Both the position numbers and the translations under genes were made by a program. Under the pieces are notes generated by a model. It was not told where the DNA came from. It worked only from the letters and a program-made list of their open reading frames with translations, and did no database searches. This document shows, in pieces, positions 54,291 through 64,000 of a stretch of 64,000 nt of DNA (position 1 is the first letter of the stretch; each line of letters begins with the position of its first letter). The stretch comes from Brachypterus glaber (lineage: Eukaryota; Arthropoda; Insecta; Coleoptera; Kateretidae). The stretch covers positions 70,196,095-70,260,094 of the forward strand of contig OY294044.1 in assembly GCA_958510825.1 (NCBI GenBank), written 5' to 3'.

Positions 54291-55045
54291 ATTCTTAATT
54301 TAAACAACTACCGCGTGTTTTTATTCTAAGTTGGTCAGGATCATTTTGAAAACTAAAAAAATCATTAGGTTCTGCAAAAATATTTTCAAATGAGACGTAA
54401 AAACCTACAAAAATACTACAAATAAAAACTTCATCCTCACCCTATGGTGACTTACCCCAATATTCTAGTTTCAAAGACCAACCATATATTTTTTTTGACT
54501 TTGCAGAAACATGAATAATTAATTTAATTTAGTTATTTATGAGTTACCAGTAGTACTGGTTCAAAAAATTAACACCCTACGCTATGTAGACCACACATCG
54601 TGGGTGGGAAATAATAAGACAGAACGTTATTCTGAATAACCTGTGTATAACACAATTATCCCCCAGGATAACATTAGTTTCTATGCCAGCTTAAAGTTAG
54701 AATGGAGGCAAAACAAGGATTAAGAGTTTTCACACTAAGCCTATTTAATCTTACATGTAAGGGGCTGCATAATGCCCAAGCGACCAATTTTTAATGAAAT
54801 TTAAAGAAAAGGCATTGAAAGAAACGGGGACAATCCTATAAAGACATATGAGAAATAAGTGTTATAGTAAGTAAGAAATAAGAAAACAGAAAAATTTATG
54901 TGAAATTTGATAGGACTCCATTGAAAAAATTAACTTTTAGTACAACCGAAAAAGTCCAAACGAAAAATCGTTTCATTATTATTTTAAGTGCGCATAGAAT
55001 TTTTCATTCCTCATAAGAATGAAAAGTTCTATGGTAGGTAACAAT
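54291..55045. other. Intergenic stretch
   Basis: No gene or paired termini. A small hairpin ATAGAATTTTTCATTC.. / GAATGAAAAGTTCTAT lies near 54993-55030. Confidence 0.4.
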
Positions 55046-55120
55046 CTGGATGTTCATATACAGTGATCGCCAGAAAAAATGAAACAGTGACACATAATGA
55101 AATGTAATTTTGGTATTTTT
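55046..55120 (+). mobile_element. Tc1-like terminal fragment
   Basis: TACAGTGATCGCCAGAAAAA plus TGAAAC resembles a Tc1-like inverted terminus next to a TA. No opposite end was found in the window, so only an isolated end is claimed. Confidence 0.35.
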
Positions 55121-55657
55121 TCTATACTTTAATTTTAGTTTCAAGATATTATATTTTTGGACTTTACGTTAAAGGCGAATTTTGAAACGAGGTTTTTGAC
55201 TATGAATATCAGTCAAAAATTCAGATTTGATTGTCAACCTATTGACAAGCTGCTATCAAGATGACTGGAGGAACTAGTTCCCTGGGTATCTATTCTCGGG
55301 CTCGAGAGAACATGAACAATTTTCGTAGGAAGGGAACTGATCATATCATATAAAAGTTCCCCAAAGTAAAAAAATGCTATTCTTGAACATTAGTGAGCGT
55401 GATGGGATCTCTGCAGCCGGCTGCAGCGTTGCCAAGTATTTTAGAGGATTTTAACCAATCAGATTATGCGAAACGAGTTTGCGTGCGCAGGCTGTAATTA
55501 TTTTCATTATTTGTAAACAAGTTTCTGTGGTTTGAAAATTTTTATAATTAATATCTAAAAACTAATGTGTAAGAAATGAGAATAAAAACAGAAAAAGATC
55601 TGAAGAAAATTTTATTCAGGACAACCCCCTTGTCAGTAGTGGGCTGTTTAGCCCTGA

Positions 55658-56266
55658 ATTCACTATAATTTTTTTGTTGGAAAGTTGGAAAGGGTCGGCC
55701 CTAGCCAACACTTCCCGTTATTCGTTCTCCATTTGATCTTCCGCATCTTGCAGATCTCCCAAAAGGGCAACAGCCCCCACAATTTCCAAATCGTCATTCG
55801 TTATGACAATGACAGACAGACACAAGTTATACTTCCCTATGTAAGCGGTATCACGGATAAAATAGGTAAACTTTTGAAGAAGTCAAATATTAAGCCTATA
55901 TTTCGGTCCAACCAAAAATTAGGTCAATGTTTGACTTCAACAAAAGATAAAATACCCCTGAGTTCAGAAGGCGTATATAAAATACCCTGCTCCTGTGGTA
56001 CGGTTTACATAGGTGAAACTAAGAGAAAAATTTCTACAAGACTTCAAGAGCATGAGCGCAATATAAGAAAGAAACAAATTTCCTTATCGGCAGTAGCCGA
56101 ACATGTACATGAAACAGGTCATAAAATCAATTTGTCTGAAACAAAACAAATATTAACAGAAAACAGAAAAATGCCAAGGAAGATACGGGAATCGATAGAA
56201 ATCATCAAGCATCCTAACAATATCAATCGGGACACTGGTTACCACTTACCTGCAATATGGAAGTGA
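55658..56266 (+). pseudogene. Penelope-like element: C-terminal RT thumb and GIY-YIG endonuclease, 5'-truncated
   Basis: The frame is open from a TGA at 55655 to TGA at 56264-56266 (no in-frame ATG marks a native start). Counting from 55685: VILPYVSGITDKIGKLLKK (about 48-66) matches the block between RT and nuclease in Penelope-like elements. GVYKIPC (96-102) and VYIGE (107-111) form the GIY-YIG core, followed by TRLQEH (118-123), AEHVHETGH (137-145) and RESIEII with the conserved glutamate, ending GYHLPAIW. The nuclease nicks target DNA for priming (family knowledge). The RT palm and everything upstream are missing, so it cannot act alone. The nuclease part is intact and shows no frameshift. 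Confidence 0.85.
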
Positions 56267-56349
56267 TAGGAAAAACCTCGTCACGGGTGAATAACCACAA
56301 CTCGTCATAAATAGTGACACAAGTTGGTTCGAAACTTAGTTTCAGATTA

Positions 56350-56393
56350 ATCCCTGAAGATGTCTCTAGTCGTAAGAGACGAAACGTCGGAAA
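56350..56393 (+). ncRNA. Hammerhead-ribozyme-like motif in the Penelope 3' region
   Basis: CTGAAGA (56354-56360, fits CUGANGA) is followed by a 6-bp stem (GTCTCT 56362-56367 with AGAGAC 56375-56380) and GAAAC plus GTC (56381-56388). TCC just before the core can pair with GGA after GTC as stem I. Stem III is minimal (palindromic ACGT), as described for Penelope-like hammerheads that work as dimers. One unpaired T (56361) departs from the textbook core, so activity is uncertain. Confidence 0.5.
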
Positions 56394-56821
56394 GTGAAAA
56401 TCCATTAACACGGTCTAAACCCGAAAGTGAAAGTTCTTTACGTCATTCGTTATATTATTATTATTATAATATGTATTATACATATATATGTATAATAATG
56501 TATAATAATTTATAAATATAAAAAATCTTTTATTAATTACGATTAACTATTATAAAACAAAACGGTATTCAAATTAAGAACACAAAACCAAAGCAAAAAT
56601 AACGTTATGTTCGAATGCGCGCGAGTAACTTATATGTCAAAATTTCCGTGAACGACCGCTTCTCACGATCCCGAGTAGTAGAAGTAAAGTTCCTCAATTT
56701 TCGTGCGAATTGAAGTTCAAGAATAAGTAGTTTTGCGTTTCGAGAGAAAGAATATGCAACCCACACTACCTTTCTCCCGGGAATGCGTTCTCTCGAGCCC
56801 GAGAATACATACCCTGGTGTC
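56394..56821. other. Penelope 3' flank and spacer
   Basis: A/T-rich with TTATTATTATTATAATATG near 56451 and a TATATATG-type palindrome near 56470-56500, then the right inverted repeat of the pair described above. No gene. Confidence 0.4.
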
Positions 56822-56926
56822 ATCAGTCAGTCAGTCTTTGGGGCTAGTAACCAGAGGCCGCCACACTATAAGCGGCTGTCAAATTGAACTGAAAGTTGCT
56901 AAAACGACCATATATACATATATATA

Positions 56927-57647
56927 CACTGCGGTCGAAAAGTCACCCCCCCCCCTCTTAACTTTTGAACGAGTTGAGATATCGATTTCAAATTTAGAAC
57001 TCTTAAATAAGACAACTTAAACTATAAGAATATATTTGATACTTTTATCTCTTAAAATGTGGGCAGCGGGGCATGGGGGGAATTTTTTTTAAATGGAAAG
57101 AGGGGTCGTGTGATACATCATTTTAAAGCCTTTAAAATTCTTTTTAGAACCATACATTTTAAAAATTTTTAAACATCTTTTTTAAGGTTTTGATTTTTCA
57201 GTTTTTTGTGCTAAAAAAATAAATTTTTTAGTTTTTTTTTTTGTTAATTTTTATAAATGTCAACTAAAATTAGTTTAAAAGTATAATTTACTTTTTTTCA
57301 TCATGAAATTAGTCAATTTTAAAAAATTGTTTGGATTTTTTAAAGAAATTTTGACAAAAATACCCATTTTCAACCCTATTTTAAACCCAAAAAAAAATGT
57401 TAGAAAAAATAAAAAATATACAGTGAAATGGAGAATTTTATAAGCTTTAAAATAATGTATCACACGACCCACCTTTCCATTTAAAAAAATGTCGCCATAT
57501 GCCTCCCTGCCCACATTTTAAGAGCTAAAAGTATTAAATATATGCTTAAAGATAGTTTAAGTTGTCTTATTTAAGAGTTCTAAATTTGAAGTCAATATCT
57601 AAACTCGTTCAAAAGTTAAGAGGGGGGGTGACTTCTGGACCGCTCTG
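56927..57647. mobile_element. Tc1-type foldback MITE, copy 2, 721 bp
   Basis: Ends CACTGCGGTCGAAAAGT and 'ACTTCTGGACCGCTCTG', TA at both borders (56925-56926 and 57648-57649). The arms match those of 34357-35017 ('CTTAACTTTTGAACGAGTTG', 'TCACACGACCC', 'ATCTCTTAAAATGTGGGCAG'). Interior non-coding. Confidence 0.8.
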
Positions 57648-57651
57648 TATA

Positions 57652-59059
57652 CAGGGCGGGCCATCTAAGACGTATAGGGAATTTTTTGGCGTTATTTTTA
57701 AAGCTATCAATTTAAAATTAAAACTATTGATTATAGACCCAATAAGCTATTAGTCTGACCAAACAAAACTTTTTAACTAGCTTTTATTTTGGAGTTGCGG
57801 CCATATGAAACTAAATTTCAATGATAAAGTTTAGTTAAAAACTTGAAAATCTAAAAATATTTGCTTTTTCTTTAACGTTCAATACTTTTTGTAACTAGTA
57901 ACTCAATTTTTTAAACAAAAAATCTAAATTGAAAAATTAATAATTTTAAAATTTTCTTACAGTGTATTTAAATAAAATGATTTTATTTAGTTTGCTGTGA
58001 TAAAATTTTTCTAATCGTGAGTCTTTCATAAATGTCAATTTATTTTACCTATGATGTCAACTGACTTTTTCTTTCGCAATAACTATGTCCGAAATTAAAA
58101 AATAAACTTATTTTTTTGATAAATTAGTGAAAAATGGATTAAAAAATAGGAATCAGTTAAAAGTGCTTCTGAATTTTATCACCAACCAGCATAATTTGAA
58201 TAATGTAGTTTTTGAACGTTTTAAGAACTTTTATAAAAATAAGGTCTACAATAAATTTATAACTAAAAACAAATAAAAAAAACTAAATAGATACGTATTT
58301 GAATTTTTATTTAAGTTAAGCAATTAGAAGTATAATTTAGTTCATTGTATTAGCTCTTGTATCTCTTGGCTTCCGAGACAAGTAAAACCCAAATTTAAGT
58401 AAAACTCGAGGTAAAACTGCACCATTTTTATGAAAAATAAACCTGCACCAGGCTTTTCTTGCTTATTTATAATGTTTTATCACTTCCAAGTTATAATTTT
58501 AAAACTTCTCACTGAATAATAATTTTTCGCCAAACCATGGTTTACAAACTGTAACTTCCTAATACATGCTATTATTTTATTTTTCTAAATATCTATTTAT
58601 TTATTATAATTATTAAGTATTTTTCTTGTTCATAAATAAAAAACTAACATTTTCAAAATTATTCAAACCACTGACAAGTGAATTGTCATTTTACAAGATT
58701 TAGTAAAGTGTCACAGCAAGCTTTATCTACTTGCGTTCAACTCATACACTGTTAAAAATTTTTAAAAATAACTATTTTTTAATTTCAGTTTTTTGTCTTA
58801 AAACTAATGTTATTAGTTATGAAAAGTATGGAACGTTAAAGAAACGCAACAGTTTTTCAAATTTTAGAGGTTTTAACTAAAGTTTACCAATTAAATTCAG
58901 TTTCATATGACCGTAACTCCAAAACCAAAGCTAGTTAAAAAATTTTGTTTAGTCAGATTTATAGCTTATTGGGTCTATAATCAATAGTATCAATTTTAAA
59001 TTGGAAGCTTTAGAAATAACTCCAAAAAACGCCCTGTACGTCTTAGATGGCCCGCCCTG
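57652..59059. mobile_element. CAGGGCGGGCC-ended foldback element, 1408 bp
   Basis: Left CAGGGCGGGCCATCTAAGAC plus GTA is perfectly inverted at the right end (TACGTCTTAGATGG plus CCCGCCCTG). The arms extend about 250 bp with good pairing ('TTAACTAGCTTT', 'CATATGAAACT', 'GACCCAATAAGCTA'). TA lies at both borders (57650-57651, 59060-59061). It directly abuts the preceding Tc1-type MITE, sharing the TATA. The interior has no frame. Confidence 0.85.
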
Positions 59060-59212
59060 TATATTATATATGATAATTTTGTTCAGTTAATAATACTTTT
59101 AAAATTAAACATGTAAAAATTACCTTTAAATACGGTCGTTTCAGCAATTTTCAATTCAATTTGACGGTCGCTTATAGCGTGGCGGCTTTTGGTTACTAGC
59201 CTCAAAGACTGA

Positions 59213-60145
59213 GTACAGGTACCAGAGCTAAATCCTCCAGATATCTTGGCTGCTATGTAACAATATTAAAGAATGCGTTTTGAAATTCGTCTCCTTATTT
59301 ATTAAAAATTTATAACATTTGTGTCAGTTAATGGTAACTTTGGCACTCGCTTTGGCATATTAATAAAAACTTGACTTCGTTTTGCTCACACGCTTACTCA
59401 TTGCATAATATACTTTTTTCCTATCTGTTATATGAAAGATAAAACTTGATATATACATAAGAAACAAAAACGAATTAGTTAATTGCGTGCCACGAAAATC
59501 TAAAATAATAGCGTGACATACAATATTTTCAGGCCAACCTATTTTGGATATATGAATAATATCCTTTGACAAAGGAAATATTTTTTAGCGAATTTATTTT
59601 TGTCACTGTCCATTTGCCACTGTCCTATTAGTTGTTATATCGGAAACGAAAATACCAATAAGCCCTGTAGATGTGTAATGCGAGGCATTATAATATACTC
59701 TTTACAGTTAATAGTATATTGCGTTTGTTCTCTGTCATGTTTCTCGTTTAATGGTGTTTAATGTTTGCCAAAATATTTTTATATTTTGGCTCGATCGGTT
59801 TTATTCCAAAGACCCACCATACCAAGTGTCATGTTTCTACGTCAAGACTTTTAGAAGTTGGTTGTTTTTAAATTGGTCTTATCGCAAAGAAGATTTAAAT
59901 AACTTCATGTTTCCAAGTCGAGGCTTTTGTAATTTAGCAAAATATGCATGGATTTTTTTATATTGGTATGAATATTTCTGTTAACCACTTCAATGTTTTC
60001 TAAAAGTTTGAAATTTATCGAACTTTTCATCCAGGATGGATAGACGAACTTTCCATCCAGGATGGGCGAATGGGCGGGCAGACAAACAGATAGGCAGATA
60101 TTTGAAAGTTGTTCAGAATTTGATAAAAAACATTTCTATCTAATA
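59213..60145. other. Intergenic stretch
   Basis: A 77-codon frame (59751-59984) rich in Phe/Trp/Tyr has no recognised motif. A duplicated word TTTTCATCCAGGATGGATAG / CTTTCCATCCAGGATGGGCG lies near 60025-60066, followed by a GACAAACAGATAGGCAGA run. Confidence 0.35.
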
Positions 60146-60478
60146 ATTTATTATTCCATCAATTTATTTTCTAATCATCGTACAGAGTGATATAGGTAGA
60201 CTCACAGCTTCGCTCTGCTGCACTTTTCAGTACTTTATTTGCAAAAGAAGTAAATTCATTAGATTGATATATACGTGTGCGCCACCTATTGCTAGATGTA
60301 GACAACTACTCATACTCATTGGTACACTGACAGTTTTGGGCTGCTGCCCCTCTTCAGTACTGAGAGTCAACTCTGTACGCTGATTAAGAAAAGGGCCAGC
60401 AACCCGAAACTCTCCCTCTACCAGTATCACTCTGTACATATAAAGGATGATTATATAATAGATTGATGAAATAAAAAA
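60146..60478. mobile_element. Repeat family F foldback, about 333 bp
   Basis: Left 'TTATTCCATCAATTTATTTT' and 'CGTACAGAGTGATAT' are inverted at the right ('AGTATCACTCTGTACATA', 'ATAGATTGATGAAATAA'). It shares internal words with the insertion at 37587-38085. No coding; the 70-codon minus frame is a shadow. Confidence 0.6.
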
Positions 60479-61191
60479 ATAATATTTTTATAATTTTGAT
60501 TAAAATTAAAAATTTCTGCCACTAATGAATAATCTGTTTAAATTTATGTAGCTGAACCTGTTTTTTTTCAAATCTGTCCATAAATATTTGAATTGTCCAC
60601 CAGTAAAGGCTCTCGGGCCCTACTAGAGCCGCTCTGCATACAATATAACACAGGTTTTCAAATACACTGTATGGTCCTTTTTCTTATGAACAGACCCACG
60701 CTGTAACTTTATAGATATATCTTGCTCTTGTATTATATAAATTTGAATAGGCCTTTATGGTAATGCGTCAGATATATTCTGACCAAAATTAAATACCAAG
60801 GGGTACATAAATCATTGTTAACCCCAAAATATGTGTATATTTCTTTATACATATGGAGATATCTCCATATCTAGATATTAGCATCACAATAATTTAAACG
60901 TATGGTTTAGCAATATTAAAAAAAAAACATATATTACTTTAAAACTTAAGCCAAATAACTGGTAAAATACTGAATATTTCTTATCAGTTCAAACAACCAA
61001 ATACTTCTGGTCCAAAAATTTGAATTCTGGTTGCACTAAACAGAAAAATAGTCGAAGGATATTTTACTATTATCTAGTTTAATCTAATTTTTTTAAAACA
61101 CGGTTTTTATCAGACAGATAAAGTTTTGATTAATATTACAATCTTTATATTTTATTAGTTTTCCAATGCCACTGACTTTCAGGAAACTAGA
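60479..61191. other. AT-rich stretch with a perfect 20-bp palindrome
   Basis: ATATGGAGATATCTCCATAT (60851-60870) is perfectly self-complementary. Nothing else recognised. Confidence 0.5.
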
Positions 61192-61588
61192 TCTAGTTTC
61201 TATAGAGCACCAGGTAGGTAGGTTTTTTGGGGTTAAGTAGCTTGGTTGGTTCCGCTATTAGATCATATATAGATATGGCATTAATGTTGATTTGTTTTAT
61301 GTAGAACATATACAAAGCCAATTGTAAACAAACCACTATAGCGATGAGGTTGCGAGGAGGTGAAGTATAACATATTTGTAAACAAACCACTATAGCGGAG
61401 GGTGGTGACCAGAACCGGGAAGGTGAAATCTACCTGGATATAGCAATAAACACATTTTGGTTTGACGTAGACTCAAGGCGCATCTATGTATATATGATCT
61501 AATGTTCCGCTTGTGTTGTGTGTAAACTATCTACATAACATAACAAACCTACTTATACATGGACTCAGTGCTCTACAGGAATCTAGTT
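61192..61588. mobile_element. Possible MITE, about 397 bp
   Basis: CTAGTTTCTATAGAGCAC at the left pairs with 'GTGCTCTACAGGAATCTAG' at the right. Inside, TAGATCATATATAGAT is inverted as 'ATCTATGTATATATGATCTA', and TGTAAACAAACCACTATAGC occurs twice in direct orientation (61325, 61379). Confidence 0.55.
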
Positions 61589-64000
61589 TTTTTCCGTGAG
61601 ATATTTTTTTTCACTTGATTTAGTTATTATTTTATATTTTTACAAGCAAATATAAATAATATATAAGGTAGAAATATAAAGTTTATTTAATTTTTTGTTA
61701 AATCTTTTAAAATGATAGTAAATACATGTGCACATGTAGTTTATAAACTTTAATATAAATAATCTGAACATTACATTTTAAATGGCGGTTAACAGGCTAT
61801 AAATGGATTAAGTACATTATTACACGTCAATATTTTCACTCGCATATGCTTTATAATTACCATGTAGATGTTTACACATAAAAGCTTACCAGAACAAGAA
61901 CTGGTCAGATCGAAATATTCATTTACTAAAAAACAGCAGATCGGGTACTAATGGCTTTATTACTATATGCAATTTAAACTATTGCCAACGGTTTGGTAAC
62001 CGGTTAGTTACTTTCTTAAGGCTCAAAACGAATGAAAAAAACGAACTACAAAAAGGCTGAAGTTATATAACCAACAAAATACTTTTTTCAACAATTTTGA
62101 TTTTTCTAGCTGTAAAATTTTAGATATTGAAGATAATAAAGAAAAACGTTTAATATCACAAAATGGTTCACATTAAAAAAGAAAAAAATACAGTAAATTT
62201 TATTAATATATTTCGTATGGCGTTGAATTTTGAAGTATTCATTTACCGGGGCATGCAAAAATAAAATAAAAAAAATATAAGTAAATAAATATTTGAAATA
62301 ATATTTTACTAACAGGTTTGTTATGCAGACGTTATTGGAATAAAAAAAAACTATTCTTGAAATATTTTTTGTTTTGTTTTCAAAATGCGGCACTGTGGAT
62401 TACAAATATTGTAATCATAATAACAAACGAGTCTTTGCGCTAGCCAAAATCTTTAAACCAAAACCAAATATATGAGAAAATTGTAAAATTTAATTTTAAA
62501 TTAAAAAAAGTAATTTTAAAATAAAAGAAAACAATCTTTTTGAAAATTATAAATAAAATGCAAAAAATTTCGTCTGTAGCACATATAGTAATAGTTACCA
62601 ATAATTATTGGTAACTATTGGTAACTATTATTGGTAATTATAATTTAATTACAATAACTTGCTTTTAAAATTTAGTGCTATTTGGAAAATACGTGACCTT
62701 GAAATTACGAGGCCATCACACCCCACCAGCAGAAAATCTCTTCTACTCCCTTGATTGCAGTGGATCGATCTTTTAATTTGTTTGGTCATCAATTTCTTTT
62801 TTTTTTTGAGTGGGGGGGTATGTTACATATTGCCTAGGGCGTCAAATTTAGTAAATCCAGACCTGGCATTAAGCTATCTAGCCACTAAGCTTTTAGAATA
62901 ATAAACAGGCGGATTTAAGGATTCTTAGAGTAATCTTTAAACGTAAATTTATTTAGTTTTAGATTTCGTTTTAAGTTTAAATCATGTATATGATCGACAA
63001 GTGTTTGTTTGAAGTTTACTTTGACGTAGTGTGACTTAATTTATTTAAAATTAGATAATTAAAAATAAATTAACCTAGTTTTAACTTTAAAGGCACTCGC
63101 TAATCAACTTTAAGTTTCCAAGAAATTTGCTAATCACGCAGTTTTAAACAGTTTTAAATATAAATGACGTTTCTTAAAAAAAATTATTTGACGTTTCTTG
63201 ACAATTAAAAAGTTCTGTGTCTAGGATTGTTCAATTCCTTTAAAACTAAAATAAAATTAATATATTCTAAAAAATTTAAACTTAAAATAAAACTTGGTTA
63301 ATTTACCTTGATATTAACCTTACTTTTTTCAATACAATGAATAAACCCTTTATTGCACCTTGTGCCCATTTGGGAACATTGGCATTAACACCCATGAATT
63401 CTTTAATAACCAAAATACAAACATTATGGGCACCTAGTTTTTACTTAGGAATATCGTTCTTCAAGTTGGAGTACCTACTGAAAGATGACAGTATCTGATA
63501 ATTTTCTACGACTGCTTTAGAATGTAAGCAAATACACACACTTTTCAAAGAGAATGAATCCATTTTAGCTCTAGATACGGTATGAATATTCCGTATCAAG
63601 TGTTAGAATGAGCACATGTAGTGCCATCTCTTGTTTATAAAAGTTAAGAAAACCGTAGCAAAATTAGCAAAAATATATATTTTTTACCATGAAATATTGA
63701 ATAATTTAATGCAATTTAAAGTTTTGCGTTAAAATTATATAAAGATTATTAGTTTTTCTTAATATTTGACCAGTTTTTTTTATCAATTTAGTTCAAAAAA
63801 TTAAAACTGCTCCATCTATTGTTAAATATTTAAATCTGATATCTGTCAACAACAATCTGACATAACCTTCAATTTTTGCATTATAATTCGTAAATATGTG
63901 CTAAAATTAAATAAAAATCTTTTTTAAGTACTGATTTGATAAAATGATTAAATAACATTAATTGCTTTATTTAAAAATATGTGTTTTGTTGCATTTACAA
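61589..64000. other. AT-rich region to the window end
   Basis: No gene supported. A perfect 24-bp palindrome centred on AATT lies at 62593-62616 and is followed by two more TTGGTAACTA words. A GATTACAA/TTGTAATC hairpin is at about 62398-62416. A G-run (62813-62818) and scattered homopolymers make up the rest. Confidence 0.4.

Larger units (their letters stand above)
55280..56815. repeat. Inverted repeats flanking the Penelope-like fragment
   Basis: CTATTCTCGGGCTCGAGAGA (55289) is inverted at 56785-56808, with additional pairing of CCTGGGTAT against ATACCCTGG. About 34 bp pair with few mismatches. They lie on both sides of the Penelope-like coding fragment and could be element termini or an older host repeat. 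Confidence 0.55.
56822..59212. mobile_element. Outer foldback element hosting two nested elements
   Basis: Left arm (TCAGTCTTTGGGGCTAGTAA, GGCCGCCACACTATAAGCGG, 'GTCAAATTGAACTGAAAGTT', 'GCTAAAACGACC') is inverted at 59125-59212. About 100 bp per arm. The interior is taken up by the Tc1-type foldback 56927-57647 and the element 57652-59059; the original loop is almost nothing, so the host was a short hairpin MITE. Confidence 0.7.

Noticed and set aside
59751..59984. 77-codon aromatic-rich frame as a gene
   Set aside because: No motif, no conserved context, and composition as expected for AT-rich DNA.

Overview
The window looks like one stretch of a large, strongly AT-rich insect nuclear genome. 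The reasons are an arthropod-type V-ATPase proteolipid subunit, an I-type non-LTR retroelement with an RNase H domain, a Penelope-like element, many DNA-transposon derivatives (hAT, Harbinger, piggyBac and Tc1/mariner type, judged by target-site duplications), many foldback elements, and no operon-like coding. A beetle would fit, but the order cannot be fixed from this sequence.

Only one intact host-type gene is visible: a single-exon V-ATPase 16 kDa subunit c on the minus strand (32667-33146). The rest is repeat landscape. Region by region: 1-1.3 kb holds an edge-cut ORF1-like reading frame of a non-LTR element (minus strand), with a hAT MITE (8-bp duplication) just upstream. 2.6-17.5 kb is packed with foldbacks and MITEs, many of them nested, including a 3.3 kb composite at 12.5-15.8 kb. 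18.2-18.5 kb is a small GC-rich island with two ATG-plus-splice-donor arrangements. 20-31 kb carries more foldbacks, a Harbinger MITE inserted in an older element, and a CR1/jockey-like 3' relic. 31-40 kb has the V-ATPase gene, a Tc1-like foldback, a foldback holding a broken DUF4817-like reading frame, and a piggyBac MITE (TTAA duplications) with an exon-like reading frame. 39.7-42.5 kb has a cluster of short palindromes, an RNase H relic, a tRNA-like sequence and another non-LTR 3' end.

At 43.9-45.9 kb a 5'-truncated but open non-LTR element is bounded by a perfect 19-bp target-site duplication and ends in a (TAC)n tail. At 48.4-52.0 kb there are 21 tandem copies of a roughly 173-bp satellite monomer. 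A copy of the array's left edge plus its flank (1062 bp) reappears at 53.0-54.1 kb, fused to a retroelement-like 3' end and bounded by 198-bp direct duplications. This is the most unusual structure in the window.

55.6-56.5 kb holds the GIY-YIG end of a Penelope-like element followed by a hammerhead-ribozyme-like motif. 56.8-59.2 kb is a three-element nest, and 60-64 kb is mostly AT-rich sequence with a few foldbacks and perfect palindromes.

The elements do not form a pathway. They record successive insertions, and several relative ages can be read from which element interrupts which.
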